DNA from: an uncultured Campylobacter sp. | GTDB taxonomy: Bacteria; Campylobacterota; Campylobacteria; Campylobacterales; Campylobacteraceae | Assembly (NCBI RefSeq): GCF_905371695.1 | Contig: NZ_CAJPMA010000078.1 | Span: 1-8,320 of the forward strand | DNA length: 8,320 bases | Direction: 5' to 3' | In this document: in pieces, positions 1 to 6,778 of the stretch | How the letters are laid out: each line of letters opens with the position of its first letter | Position numbering within the stretch: position 1 is the stretch's first letter | Notes under the pieces: model-generated | Told to the model about the DNA's origin: nothing | Seen by the model: only the letters and a program-made list of their open reading frames with translations | The model's database searches: none | Made by a program: the position numbers and the translations under genes

Positions 1-55
1 ACTCCCGACCTCCGGCTTATGAGACCAGCGCTCTAACCAGCTGAGCTACCGTGAC
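1..55 (-). tRNA. tRNA with CAU anticodon, probably elongator tRNA-Met (5' part, cut by window edge)
   Basis: Read on the minus strand from 55, the sequence folds as a tRNA. It has a 7-nt acceptor strand GTCACGG, T8-A9, a GCTC/GAGC D stem, the anticodon stem CTGGT/GCCGG with loop CTCATAA, a 5-nt variable region AGGTC and the first T-stem strand GGGAG. The anticodon CAT is at 19-21 on the complement. The last ~22 nt (T loop, 3' acceptor strand, CCA) lie outside the window. CAU is shared by elongator Met, initiator Met and the lysidine-modified Ile tRNA. The anticodon stem lacks the three G-C pairs of an initiator, so elongator Met is favoured; Ile2 is not formally excluded. Confidence 0.93.
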
Positions 56-74
56 GCGCCAAAATAAGACTGCG

Positions 75-80
75 ATTATA
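75..80 (-). promoter_or_regulatory. -10 box of the tRNA gene
   Basis: A perfect TATAAT lies on the minus strand 19 nt upstream of the tRNA 5' end, preceded by AG. This places transcription start near 68 and leaves a short 5' leader for RNase P. No TTGACA-like -35 is present at the right distance, which fits the weak or absent -35 of the Campylobacter housekeeping sigma factor. Confidence 0.7.
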
Positions 81-235
81 CTATCCGCAAACTTATTTAT
101 AGATAAATTTAAAAATTAAAAACAAAACCGCACCGCTCGTTCGGGAGCAAAATTTTGCCGCGCCCGCAACCCAACTTGTAACCGAATTTTACAATCCGAT
201 ATTAAACTAGCAGCTCGACGAATTAGTAAGCAAAA

Positions 236-296
236 CGGTTAAAATCATGCGCTAGCTTAAAATTTCGGCAAGCGCGCAAAACGGAAATTTTAACCG
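236..296. repeat. Nested inverted repeats built from TTAAAATT words
   Basis: Two perfect 10-bp inverted repeats share their right side. CGGTTAAAAT at 236-245 pairs with ATTTTAACCG at 287-296, and TTAAAATTTC at 257-266 pairs with GAAATTTTAA at 284-293. They are mutually exclusive as RNA hairpins. The core word is very common throughout this DNA, so chance is a serious alternative, and no T-run marks either as a terminator. Confidence 0.4.
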
Positions 297-443
297 CTGT
301 AAACCAAAATCTAGCTAGCTGAATTTTACGCGTTAAATCGCGCCGCAGACCGACCGATCGCTTCCTTAAATTCGCGCTCGATCCGCGAAAAACGCCGCGC
401 GTAAATTTGCCGCAGCGACCGTGTACGGACAGCCTCTTTTAAT

Positions 444-1433
444 CTATTTTACGAAAAATTCCTGCGCCGCAGCCTTATCCACGGGCTCTACGTAAAATTC
501 CATCGCTCCGACGAAAACCCTATATTTCCGTCCCTTCGGCGCTTTGGTGTAAGAAAGCGCGAGCCTAGCGGCAAGCTCGCTATCGCCCTGGCTAGCGCCT
601 GCTGCGATGAAGCTTCTGGCGCCTACGACGTCGTCGTTTCCGTCGAATTTTATAGCTTCGAATTTATCGTTAGGACTTGCGTCTAACGCGTTATTATCGG
701 CTTCGTCGCGCCCGATGATTAGCTTAGCGCCGTCCGGTAGTCGCAAATGGCGCCCTAGTTTTAGCCATTTTACGTCGATATCGCGCATTTGCTCGTCGAA
801 TTTCAAGTAATCTTTTATCTTCACCGCAAAGCTCTCTATCGTAAGCAAGCATCCGCCGCCCGGCGTCGCGTAATCTTCTATACCGAACTTAGCCGCAAGC
901 GCCAGCTGAGGCTTGCGGTCGCGTCCGCTAATGCCCAGCAGCCGCTCGCGGTCCACCCAGCCCTCGCGCTCGGGTTTGGTCGGAGGCATAAGCTTGGCGC
1001 ACATCGGGCGTAGCACGAGATCTTCTTCGTCGTCGGCTAAGCGCTTAACCTGAAACAGCGCCTCCCTGCGCTGGCTCATCGGGCGCTGCCCTAGCACCTC
1101 GCCCGTAATTATAAAACTCGCTTCTTCGCTTTCTAGCATAGCAAGCGCGGTTTTAAACATATATCCGTGACAGTCGATACACGGATTAAATTGCTTGCCG
1201 TAGCCGTATTTAGGGCTAAAAAGTACGTCGCGCAGATATTCGTTCCTCATATCGACTACTTTGAGCTTCGCGCCCACGAGCGCCGCTCTGCGCGCTAAAA
1301 CGGCGTGCTTTTCCTCGTCCGCGCCAAATCCGGTATCCATATAAAGCGCCGTCACCTCGACACCTTGCTCGTTCATAAGCTTCATCGCGAGCATGCTATC
1401 AAGCCCGCCGCTAAAAAGCGCTAACGCCTTCAT
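444..1433 (-). CDS. PP-loop ATPase of the MnmA/ThiI-type tRNA thiolation superfamily
   Basis: This 329-aa protein opens with the ATP-pyrophosphatase P-loop SGGLDS (residues 8-13), the signature of enzymes that adenylate a substrate carbonyl before sulfur or nitrogen transfer. Further motifs are NPCIDCH at 83-89 (Cys85, Cys88; resembles the MnmA catalytic-Cys region), TGEVLGQRPMSQ at 110-121, Cys145 in LRPMC, and PGGGC with Cys195. The C-terminal third has GRDEADN at 241-247, reminiscent of the DUF814/NFACT-R-like domain fused to such ATPases in some bacteria. It is not canonical MnmA or ThiI (no THUMP or rhodanese region is visible). The likely role is tRNA thiolation, perhaps with an Fe-S cluster on the Cys residues; this is inference. 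The start overlaps the dnaG stop as TAATG and has AAGGA six nt upstream, so translation is probably coupled to dnaG. Confidence 0.85.
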   Translation of the reverse strand: MKALALFSGGLDSMLAMKLMNEQGVEVTALYMDTGFGADEEKHAVLARRAALVGAKLKVVDMRNEYLRDVLFSPKYGYGKQFNPCIDCHGYMFKTALAMLESEEASFIITGEVLGQRPMSQRREALFQVKRLADDEEDLVLRPMCAKLMPPTKPEREGWVDRERLLGISGRDRKPQLALAAKFGIEDYATPGGGCLLTIESFAVKIKDYLKFDEQMRDIDVKWLKLGRHLRLPDGAKLIIGRDEADNNALDASPNDKFEAIKFDGNDDVVGARSFIAAGASQGDSELAARLALSYTKAPKGRKYRVFVGAMEFYVEPVDKAAAQEFFVK

Positions 1434-3124
1434 TAAATTTCCTTTTTTAAATTTTGTATTATTTTTGAGATTTTCTCTAAATTTTCGACCATCCCGGGCT
1501 CGCGGTCGGCTAAAATTTTACGCCTTAAATTTTCGTAAAATTTTAGTTTCAGCGTCGCGATCGCGCGTAGCAGCTTCTCTTTGCTCTCTATCGCCATCGC
1601 GCTTTCGTCTAGCTCTATTTCTCGCAAAACGCCTTGCTCTTGCGGGCTTAGAGCGCCATTTGACGCTAGCGCCCTAAACGCCTGCGCGTGACGGGGGAAA
1701 AATTTTTCGTCCGCTAGGCTAAGCGCCGTATTTTTAAAATTTTCGTCCGACGACATCGATTTTAACACCGAAATTTCAAGCAGATCTTTTTGCGCTCGCG
1801 AAATTTGCGGGACGACGAAATTTCTCGTTTTAGCGCGGATTTGCCGCTCGCCGCCGCTAAAATTTCGGTTAAAATTATCATTCGCCGCCGTGAGAAAAAA
1901 ACTTCCTTGCTCGATTTTTAGCAGCTTTGCGACCAAAGGCTCGTAGCTAGCCGCCGCGACGGGTTTTAAATTACGCGTATAGGCTAAAATTTCGTCCAGG
2001 CATTTTTGCTTTTGCACGGGGCGGGCAAGATCGTAGCGGCTCGCGATATAGCGTATATAAAACTCCCCGAGCTCCGTAGCGCCGCTAAATAGCTCGTTTA
2101 AGCGCGAAATTTTACCCGCTTTTACCATATCTGCTGGGTCGGCGCCGCCCTCTATGATCGCTACGCCGCCGTCGATCTCGTTTAGGCTTAAAAGCCGCGC
2201 GCTCTTAACCGCCGCGTTTATGCCCGCTTCATCGCCGTCAAAGCACAAAATTACGTTAATCGCGTCTCGCTTAATGAGCGGCAAATGCTTCTCGGTCAGC
2301 GCCGTCCCCAGTACGGCTACGGCGTTGGTAAAGCCCGCTAAATGCAGCATTATTACGTCTAAATAACCTTCGGTTATGATAATCTGCTTTTTCTCGAAAA
2401 TTTTTTGCTTCGCCAAATGATAGCCGTAAAGCAGCTTTGATTTATCAAATAGCGCGCTTTGGGGCGAATTTACGTATTTTGCGGGATTGCCGCTAATAGT
2501 GCGCCCGCCAAAACCCGCCAGCTTGCCCGTATGCGTATAAATCGGAAAGGTTACTCGGCTAATAAAACTCGCGTAAATTCCGCGCTCGTTTTGCTTTACG
2601 ATGCCGGATTCCAGCGCTTCTTGCGGCGTTACGCCGTTATTTTCTAGCAGCCTAATAGTCTGCGCGCTATCGCCCGCCCACCCCAGCTCGAACCGCTCTA
2701 TCATCGCGTCCGTGATGCCGCGCGAATAGACGTAATCTAGCGCTTCTTTGTTTTGATAAAACTGAGAGCGGTAAAACGCGTTGGCGTTTTCTAAAATTTT
2801 CTTATCTTCCTTGCGAGAAGCGCCGCGCTCAGAGGTATATTCTAGGCTAAAATTGCTCATTTGAGCGATCTTTTCGATGGCTTCTGGGTAATTTAATTTT
2901 TCAAATTCCATTACGAATTTTATCGCGTCGCCGCCCGCTTTGCAAGCGAAGCAATGATAAATTTGCCTGCTAGGACTTACGCTCATGCTAGGACTTCTAT
3001 CGTCGTGAAACGGGCAGACGCACTTATAGTTCGCGCCCGCTCGTTTTAGCTCGACGTAATGCCCGATAATATCGACGATATCGATTTGATCTTTTAAACG
3101 CTCTATTGATTTTGGCTCTATCAT
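1433..3124 (-). CDS. dnaG: DNA primase DnaG
   Basis: DnaG makes the RNA primers for Okazaki fragments and for leading-strand initiation, working with the DnaB helicase at the fork. At 563 aa it is close to E. coli DnaG (581). Domains in order: the N-terminal CHC2 zinc finger (Cys37, His40, Cys58, Cys61); the RNA-polymerase basic core with AGFGGRTI at 203-210 and KYVNSPQS; the TOPRIM fold with EGYLD at 252-256, FDGDEAG at 295-301 and DPAD at 329-332, giving metal ligands Glu252, Asp296 and Asp298; then a divergent C-terminal helicase-binding region from about 430. The start is well supported because IDIVDIIGHYVELK follows as in other primases. No Shine-Dalgarno is seen upstream; a -10-like box lies so close that the mRNA may be leaderless. 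It is the first gene of a two-gene minus-strand unit. Confidence 0.97.
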   Translation of the reverse strand: MIEPKSIERLKDQIDIVDIIGHYVELKRAGANYKCVCPFHDDRSPSMSVSPSRQIYHCFACKAGGDAIKFVMEFEKLNYPEAIEKIAQMSNFSLEYTSERGASRKEDKKILENANAFYRSQFYQNKEALDYVYSRGITDAMIERFELGWAGDSAQTIRLLENNGVTPQEALESGIVKQNERGIYASFISRVTFPIYTHTGKLAGFGGRTISGNPAKYVNSPQSALFDKSKLLYGYHLAKQKIFEKKQIIITEGYLDVIMLHLAGFTNAVAVLGTALTEKHLPLIKRDAINVILCFDGDEAGINAAVKSARLLSLNEIDGGVAIIEGGADPADMVKAGKISRLNELFSGATELGEFYIRYIASRYDLARPVQKQKCLDEILAYTRNLKPVAAASYEPLVAKLLKIEQGSFFLTAANDNFNRNFSGGERQIRAKTRNFVVPQISRAQKDLLEISVLKSMSSDENFKNTALSLADEKFFPRHAQAFRALASNGALSPQEQGVLREIELDESAMAIESKEKLLRAIATLKLKFYENLRRKILADREPGMVENLEKISKIIQNLKKEI

Positions 3125-3130
3125 TTAGGG

Positions 3131-3136
3131 ATTTTA
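3131..3136 (-). promoter_or_regulatory. Possible -10 box of dnaG (leaderless start)
   Basis: TAAAAT on the minus strand ends six nt before the dnaG ATG, so a transcript from it would begin at or next to the start codon. There is no AGGAG-like site upstream of dnaG, which fits a leaderless mRNA. The AT-rich background makes this box easy to obtain by chance, and a promoter further upstream cannot be excluded. Confidence 0.35.
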
Positions 3137-3197
3137 GCAAATTTTGGGTTACGGAAATTTTAACTCTCCCCTTAACGCGGGCTTAAAATTTTAATAG

Positions 3198-3203
3198 TAT
3201 AAT
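3198..3203 (+). promoter_or_regulatory. -10 box of the plus-strand operon
   Basis: A perfect TATAAT sits 28 nt before the ATG of the TPR gene, preceded by AATAG. Transcription would start near 3209-3211 and give a 5' leader of just over 20 nt. No -35 consensus is evident, as usual for Campylobacter. It would drive the TPR protein, rnhA, rnc and lipoprotein genes. Confidence 0.7.
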
Positions 3204-3231
3204 ACGCCCAAATTTCAGTTAAAGCGTAAAA

Positions 3232-4257
3232 ATGGATATATTTTTTATCGAGCATAGAGACCCTATTTTTAGCCTTATCGTGCTATTTACGATCGTTTTT
3301 ATGGTCGCCGCGCTTAGCTACGCGTGGGGCGTGTTCTCGCGCAAGGACGAAAAGCGCCGCATCGAGAAATTTATAAAAAATTTCGACACTAAAAGCAGCC
3401 TAAGCGACGAGCATAAGCAAATGCTCGCAAACCCTGAAATAGACGCGCAAAGCCTAAGCGTGCTAGCGCAGACCTTTTGCAAAAACGGAGACTTTGAAAA
3501 GGCGATAAACATCTACCTCATCGCGCTGGCTAAGGTAAAAAGTAAAAGCGAGAAGGAATTTATCCTAAACGAGCTTGGAGAGACCTATTTTAAGGCGGGA
3601 TTTTTAAAGCGCGCTAGCGACGTGTTTTTACAGTCTTTACAGCTCTCTCCGCGCAATCAAGTAGCGCTTAGATACCTAACGATGATAGACGAGAAGCTAA
3701 AAAACTATAAAGAGGCGCTTTACGCGCTAAATTCCCTCGAAGAGCTCGGTACGGACGTGCGCGCGCAAAAGGCGTATTTACACGCGTTAGCCGCTATTAG
3801 CGACAAAAGCCTAAATTTAAAGGACAAAACGGATAAAATTTTGACCCTTGCGCGAGACTTTCCTTTGGCGAAGCGAATGGCGATGGCGCTTTGGATAAGC
3901 GGCGGTGAGGCGCTAGAAAATTTTAAAGATTTCGCGCCGCTTGAAGACGTAATCGATCTAATCTACAACCAGCAAACCCCCGTAAATTTAGGCGATCCTA
4001 GCTACCGCGAGCTATTTTACGCCAAGGGCGCTAACGTAGAGCCTTGCGAGATCAAGGGCTTTGAGCTAGGCGTTTTGAGCACGCTAAATAAGGCGAATTT
4101 TACCCGCGCGCAGCTAAGCTTTAACTACGTTTGCAAGTCCTGCAAAAACTCCTTTTTCATGCACTTTTACCGCTGTCCGGTCTGCCACGAGCTAGGCAGC
4201 GTCAAAATTTTGCCCCACGTAACCGAGCGCAGTGATGAAACAAGTATGCCTTTTTAG
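3232..4257 (+). CDS. Membrane-anchored TPR protein with C-terminal zinc ribbon, LapB-like
   Basis: 341 aa. A single membrane segment at about 12-35 is followed by a strongly basic stretch (36-49, with Arg/Lys at 37, 38, 41, 42, 43, 46, 49), so by the positive-inside rule the rest faces the cytoplasm. Helical TPR-type repeats are visible at about 75-102, 111-140 and 143-173. The C-terminus carries a rubredoxin-like knuckle C-X2-C-X10-C-X2-C (Cys301, 304, 315, 318) followed by GSVKILP. The order membrane anchor, TPRs, zinc ribbon matches E. coli LapB/YciM (389 aa), which guides FtsH degradation of LpxC and so tunes lipopolysaccharide synthesis. The same job here is inference; the relative in C. 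jejuni is, as I recall, annotated only as a periplasmic protein. The ribosome site is weak (TTAAAG). Its 3' end overlaps rnhA by 23 nt. Confidence 0.85.
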   Translation: MDIFFIEHRDPIFSLIVLFTIVFMVAALSYAWGVFSRKDEKRRIEKFIKNFDTKSSLSDEHKQMLANPEIDAQSLSVLAQTFCKNGDFEKAINIYLIALAKVKSKSEKEFILNELGETYFKAGFLKRASDVFLQSLQLSPRNQVALRYLTMIDEKLKNYKEALYALNSLEELGTDVRAQKAYLHALAAISDKSLNLKDKTDKILTLARDFPLAKRMAMALWISGGEALENFKDFAPLEDVIDLIYNQQTPVNLGDPSYRELFYAKGANVEPCEIKGFELGVLSTLNKANFTRAQLSFNYVCKSCKNSFFMHFYRCPVCHELGSVKILPHVTERSDETSMPF

Positions 4258-4663
4258 CGACGGCTCGTGCTTAAATAACCCGGGACCCGGAGGCTGGGCG
4301 TATATTTTAGAATTTAACGGGCACGAGAAAAAAGCAAGCGGCGGCGAGGCGCAAACTACAAATAATCAAATGGAGCTGCGCGCGGTCATAGAGGGGCTAA
4401 AAGCGCTTAAAGAGCCTTGCTTAGTAGAGCTCTATACCGATAGCTCCTACGTCGTAAACGCGGTTAACGGCTGGCTAACCGGCTGGGTAAAAAAAGATTT
4501 TAAAAACGTTAAAAACGTGCCGCTGTGGCAAGAATACCTACGCGTCTCAAAACCCCACCTAGTGCGGGCAAACTGGGTCAAAGGCCACGCGGGACATCCG
4601 CAAAACGAGCTTTGCGACGAAGCGGCGCGCGAGGCGGCCACGAAAATCCAAAATGAGGGATAA
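4235..4663 (+). CDS. rnhA: Ribonuclease HI
   Basis: This 142-aa enzyme cleaves the RNA strand of RNA:DNA hybrids, removing R-loops and primers in the cytoplasm. All catalytic residues of the family are visible: Asp9 in FSDGSCLNNPGPGGW, Glu47 in NNQMELRA, Asp69 in YTDSSYV, His118 in WVKGHAGH and Asp128 in NELCDEAA. The Trp/Lys-rich basic protrusion at about 80-98 is kept, so this is the full E. coli-like HI type, only slightly shorter than the 155-aa E. coli enzyme. A GTG directly precedes the ATG in frame at 4232; I prefer the ATG because it puts KQVCLFSDGS at the expected distance. The gene overlaps the end of the TPR gene by 23 nt and its stop touches the rnc ATG, indicating one operon. Confidence 0.96.
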   Translation: MKQVCLFSDGSCLNNPGPGGWAYILEFNGHEKKASGGEAQTTNNQMELRAVIEGLKALKEPCLVELYTDSSYVVNAVNGWLTGWVKKDFKNVKNVPLWQEYLRVSKPHLVRANWVKGHAGHPQNELCDEAAREAATKIQNEG

Positions 4664-5344
4664 ATGAAAAATTTAGACGAATTAGAGCGAAATTTGGGCT
4701 ATAAATTTAAAGACGAGCGGCTGTTAAAAGAGGCTTTGACGCATAAAAGCTGTAGGAAGCCTTACAGTAACGAGCGTTTGGAATTTTTAGGCGATGCGGT
4801 AATGGATCTACTCGTGGGAGAGTATTTGTTTAAGAAATTTAGCAGCACGAGCGAGGGCGATATGAGCAAGCTTCGCGCCGCGCTCGTAAACGAAAAGAGC
4901 TTCGCGCAAATGGCGGGACGGCTAAAATTGGCGGATTTTATCTACCTTTCAAGCGCCGAAGAGCACAACGGCGGTAGGGGCAAGCCCAGCCTTTTAAGCG
5001 ACGCTTTCGAGGCGGTAATAGGCGCGATCTACCTAGAAGCCGGACTTGAAAAAGCCCGCGAAATCGGCATAAGACTACTTGAAGAGTGCTTTCCTAAAAT
5101 CGATTTTTCGCACTTAGTAAAAGATTATAAAACGCAGCTTCAAGAGATCACGCAAGCTACGCACGGCGTGACGCCTAGCTACGAGCTAATAGGCGCCAAA
5201 GGCCCCGATCACGACAAGGAATTTCAAATCGCCCTACTTCTAAACGGACGCGAAATTTCAAGAGCGAGCGGCAAGAGCAAAAAAGAGGCCGAGCAAAAGG
5301 CGGCCAAGATCGCGGTAGAGGTTTTAAATGGCACCCGCGAGTAA
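4664..5344 (+). CDS. rnc: Ribonuclease III
   Basis: This 226-aa enzyme cuts double-stranded RNA in rRNA precursors, mRNAs and sense-antisense pairs; in Campylobacter it is also known to mature type II CRISPR RNAs. The endonuclease domain carries the signature ERLEFLGDA at 37-45 (Glu40, Asp44) and the second metal-binding pair in LSDAFEAVIG (Asp113, Glu116). The double-stranded RNA-binding domain runs from about DYKTQLQE (154) to KSKKEAEQKAA (204-214). Length equals that of E. coli RNase III (226). The ATG follows the rnhA stop without a gap and is preceded by GAGG five nt upstream inside the end of rnhA, so translation is probably coupled. The last 17 nt overlap the next gene. Confidence 0.97.
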   Translation: MKNLDELERNLGYKFKDERLLKEALTHKSCRKPYSNERLEFLGDAVMDLLVGEYLFKKFSSTSEGDMSKLRAALVNEKSFAQMAGRLKLADFIYLSSAEEHNGGRGKPSLLSDAFEAVIGAIYLEAGLEKAREIGIRLLEECFPKIDFSHLVKDYKTQLQEITQATHGVTPSYELIGAKGPDHDKEFQIALLLNGREISRASGKSKKEAEQKAAKIAVEVLNGTRE

Positions 5345-5909
5345 ATTCGCAAGGCTCGCGACGCTTTTTACGGCGCTTTTGATACTAGGCTGCACGCAGC
5401 CGCCGATCACTCGCGAAGATATGATAAAGCGTTCGAGTTTTGCCGAGATAACGGCGTATTTTTGGGATTTAAACCGAGATAAAAAGCTACCTCAAAACTA
5501 CCACGGAATGAGCGATCAAGTGATCGTTTTTCAAGATTTTAAAAACGAAAATTTTAGTAGCTTTGACGGCGATTTTCGGGCATGCTGCGACGAGGCGGCG
5601 GCGGAATTTATAAAATTCGCGCGCTCGCAAAATCTAGACGTACACGAATTTAGTGCGCCGGTAAATGCTAAAATTGCCGAAATTTTGCCGATAAATTGGG
5701 GCGAGGTAAAAGACGCGCTAAAAACAAACGAAGATATAACGCTCGTAGCGTTTGACGCGAAAAATAACGCTCGCGCGGCGCTCGTTAGGGTGCGCTACGC
5801 AGGCGAACCGCGAGGCAAATACGGCGGCTTAGGCAAGGGCGAAACGATAAATAGCGTCATATATTTCGGCGAGGAGTTAGCGCAAATTTTAGGGCGTTCG
5901 CAGCGCTAA
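5328..5909 (+). CDS. Putative lipoprotein of unknown function
   Basis: 193 aa that I do not recognise. The N-terminus is a lipoprotein signal: basic residues Lys6 and Arg9, a hydrophobic stretch 10-20 and the lipobox ILGC with Cys22 as predicted lipidation site. The mature part is mixed alpha/beta, soluble and rich in Asp/Glu/Lys, with a Cys86-Cys87 pair in DFRACCDEA and a Gly-rich turn at 157-171. There is no other membrane segment. The ATG lies inside the end of rnc (17-nt overlap, different frame) with AGAGG six nt upstream, so it is read with the rnc operon. There is no in-frame start between it and the lipobox, so the start is firm. The product would sit in an envelope membrane facing the periplasm. 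Nothing in rnc or rnhA predicts its role. Confidence 0.85.
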   Translation: MAPASKFARLATLFTALLILGCTQPPITREDMIKRSSFAEITAYFWDLNRDKKLPQNYHGMSDQVIVFQDFKNENFSSFDGDFRACCDEAAAEFIKFARSQNLDVHEFSAPVNAKIAEILPINWGEVKDALKTNEDITLVAFDAKNNARAALVRVRYAGEPRGKYGGLGKGETINSVIYFGEELAQILGRSQR

Positions 5910-6018
5910 TCAAAACTTACCGAAACAGCGGATTCTATGCGCTTGGTCGCGTATTTTCAAACTAGCCTTAAAAACGCCTACGCGCTTAGCCCTGCCGCGC
6001 CGATGCTTAAAATCTTAA

Positions 6019-6162
6019 TTTAAACTCGGCAACGAACGCGAAAATATTATGCGCGAGGCTGGCGAATTTGCAGACGAAGTAAAATTTAAATCGTCCGCGC
6101 GACAAAATTTGCGCGCAAAATCCGTTAGCTCGTTTTACGGACTTAAAGCGGCGCTAGGTTAA
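6019..6162 (+). pseudogene. Weak coding-like fragment, unrecognised
   Basis: This is an open frame of 47 codons closed by TAA at 6160-6162. From the ATG at 6049 it would give 37 aa beginning MREAGEFADEVKF and ending LKAALG. No ribosome-binding site precedes the ATG and a stop lies just upstream at 6016-6018. The residue mix (alternating acidic and basic helix-like stretch) could be the tail of a former gene or a chance frame. I give no function. Confidence 0.25.
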
Positions 6163-6379
6163 AATTTGGCGCTTACCCTCGTCGCTTGCGGCGAAATTTA
6201 ACGTCGCATACTTGCCTTAAAAAGCATTTGGGGTTTAGTTTTGCGATTTGCTAATTTTGCTTAATGCGCCAAAAAGCTCTAAGCTCGATGCGACCTGCGG
6301 CTAGGCGAAACGGTGCAAAAAACGCGAGATTTTCTCGAAATGAAGCGGATAAATTTACAAATTTACCAAGCCGACAAAT

Positions 6380-6523
6380 TTACTCGTCGCCGTTTTTAGC
6401 GTCTTTAAGGTGCTTGCAAAACTCTTCGCAAACGGCTCGACAGACGCGTCCGTAAAAATTCGCGCCGTAGCTTAAACTTGCGCGCTTTATAGTCGGTTTG
6501 GGAGCGCGCTGGTCGGCGAGTTT
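6380..6523 (-). pseudogene. Probable gene remnant: 47-codon C-terminal fragment with CX3CX3C
   Basis: The minus-strand frame between the stop at 6524-6526 and the stop at 6380-6382 reads as a plausible protein end. It includes SYGANFYGRVCRAV and ends CKHLKDAKNGDE. Three cysteines are spaced CX3CX3C (residues 28, 32, 36 of the fragment). No ATG, GTG or TTG occurs in the frame. Just upstream on the minus strand an AGGAG is followed by a possible TTG and a short hydrophobic reading (LRLLTLAAKK) that ends at the A7 run, in a different frame. The whole therefore looks like a frameshifted or truncated gene. Family unknown. Confidence 0.4.
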
Positions 6524-6592
6524 TTATGATTTATTTTTTTGCCGCTAGGGTTAAAAGGCGCAAATTTATAGCTCCTCGCCGCGCTTTACTTT

Positions 6593-6778
6593 CTATGATT
6601 TTTGCATAAATTTTAGGTATTTTACGGCGCCTGCGAGTAAATTTTCTAAGCCGCCGTGCGAAATATTTTTTATATCAAATGTGTCCATTACGCCGTTTAT
6701 ATCATAAATATAAATTCGCCAAACGTCTTTGTCCTCGCAAAAATCATCGCGAATTTCACGCGCGCAGCGTCCGTTTCT
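6593..6778 (-). pseudogene. Probable gene remnant downstream of aroC
   Basis: A 61-codon minus-strand frame between TGA (6779-6781) and TAG (6593-6595) reads as convincing protein. It includes DDFCEDKDVWRIYIYD, then NGVMDTFDIKNISHGG, and ends AGAVKYLKFMQKS. It has no start codon before the internal Met31. The acidic stretch just upstream (TPSEAEETDAARVKF, about 6736-6790) is open in the aroC frame and could be its earlier part, implying a frameshift near 6735-6750. It begins within a few dozen bases of the aroC stop, so the N-terminal part is missing. I recognise no family. An intact small gene using Met31 (31 aa) is less likely. Confidence 0.5.

Larger units (their letters stand above)
56..443. 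other. Gene-free stretch between the tRNA and the PP-loop ATPase gene
   Basis: Apart from the tRNA promoter I see no gene here. On the minus strand, directly after the PP-loop gene, one frame stays open for about 70 codons but has no ATG, GTG or TTG near its beginning and reads Arg-rich and low-quality. Another frame stays open for ~40 codons, also without a start. Nested AT-rich inverted repeats lie at 236-296 (listed separately). No convincing terminator for the upstream genes was found. Confidence 0.6.

Noticed and set aside
226..440. Minus-strand open frame of about 70 codons after the PP-loop gene
   Set aside because: It has no usable start near its beginning and an Arg-rich, irregular composition; long chance frames are expected in this DNA.
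607..1013. Plus-strand frames opposite the PP-loop gene
   Set aside because: They are antisense shadows of a well-supported gene with clear motifs; the same applies to frames opposite dnaG, rnhA and aroC.
3155..3191. Inverted repeat AAATTTTAA/TTAAAATTT between dnaG and the TPR gene as an operator
   Set aside because: The word is abundant everywhere here, so a chance pair is likely; there is no further evidence of a binding site.
4232..4234. GTG as the start of rnhA
   Set aside because: It directly precedes an in-frame ATG (4235) that gives the usual RNase HI N-terminus; the extra Met/Val has no support.
6264..6455. Plus-strand 63-aa open frame
   Set aside because: It is Arg/Ser/Ala-rich with no ribosome site and overlaps a better minus-strand coding-like fragment; it looks like a shadow.
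6534..6540. T7 (A7 on minus) run as a phase-variation switch
   Set aside because: Campylobacter switches are mostly longer G/C runs, and slippage here would not remove the additional stop in the frame.
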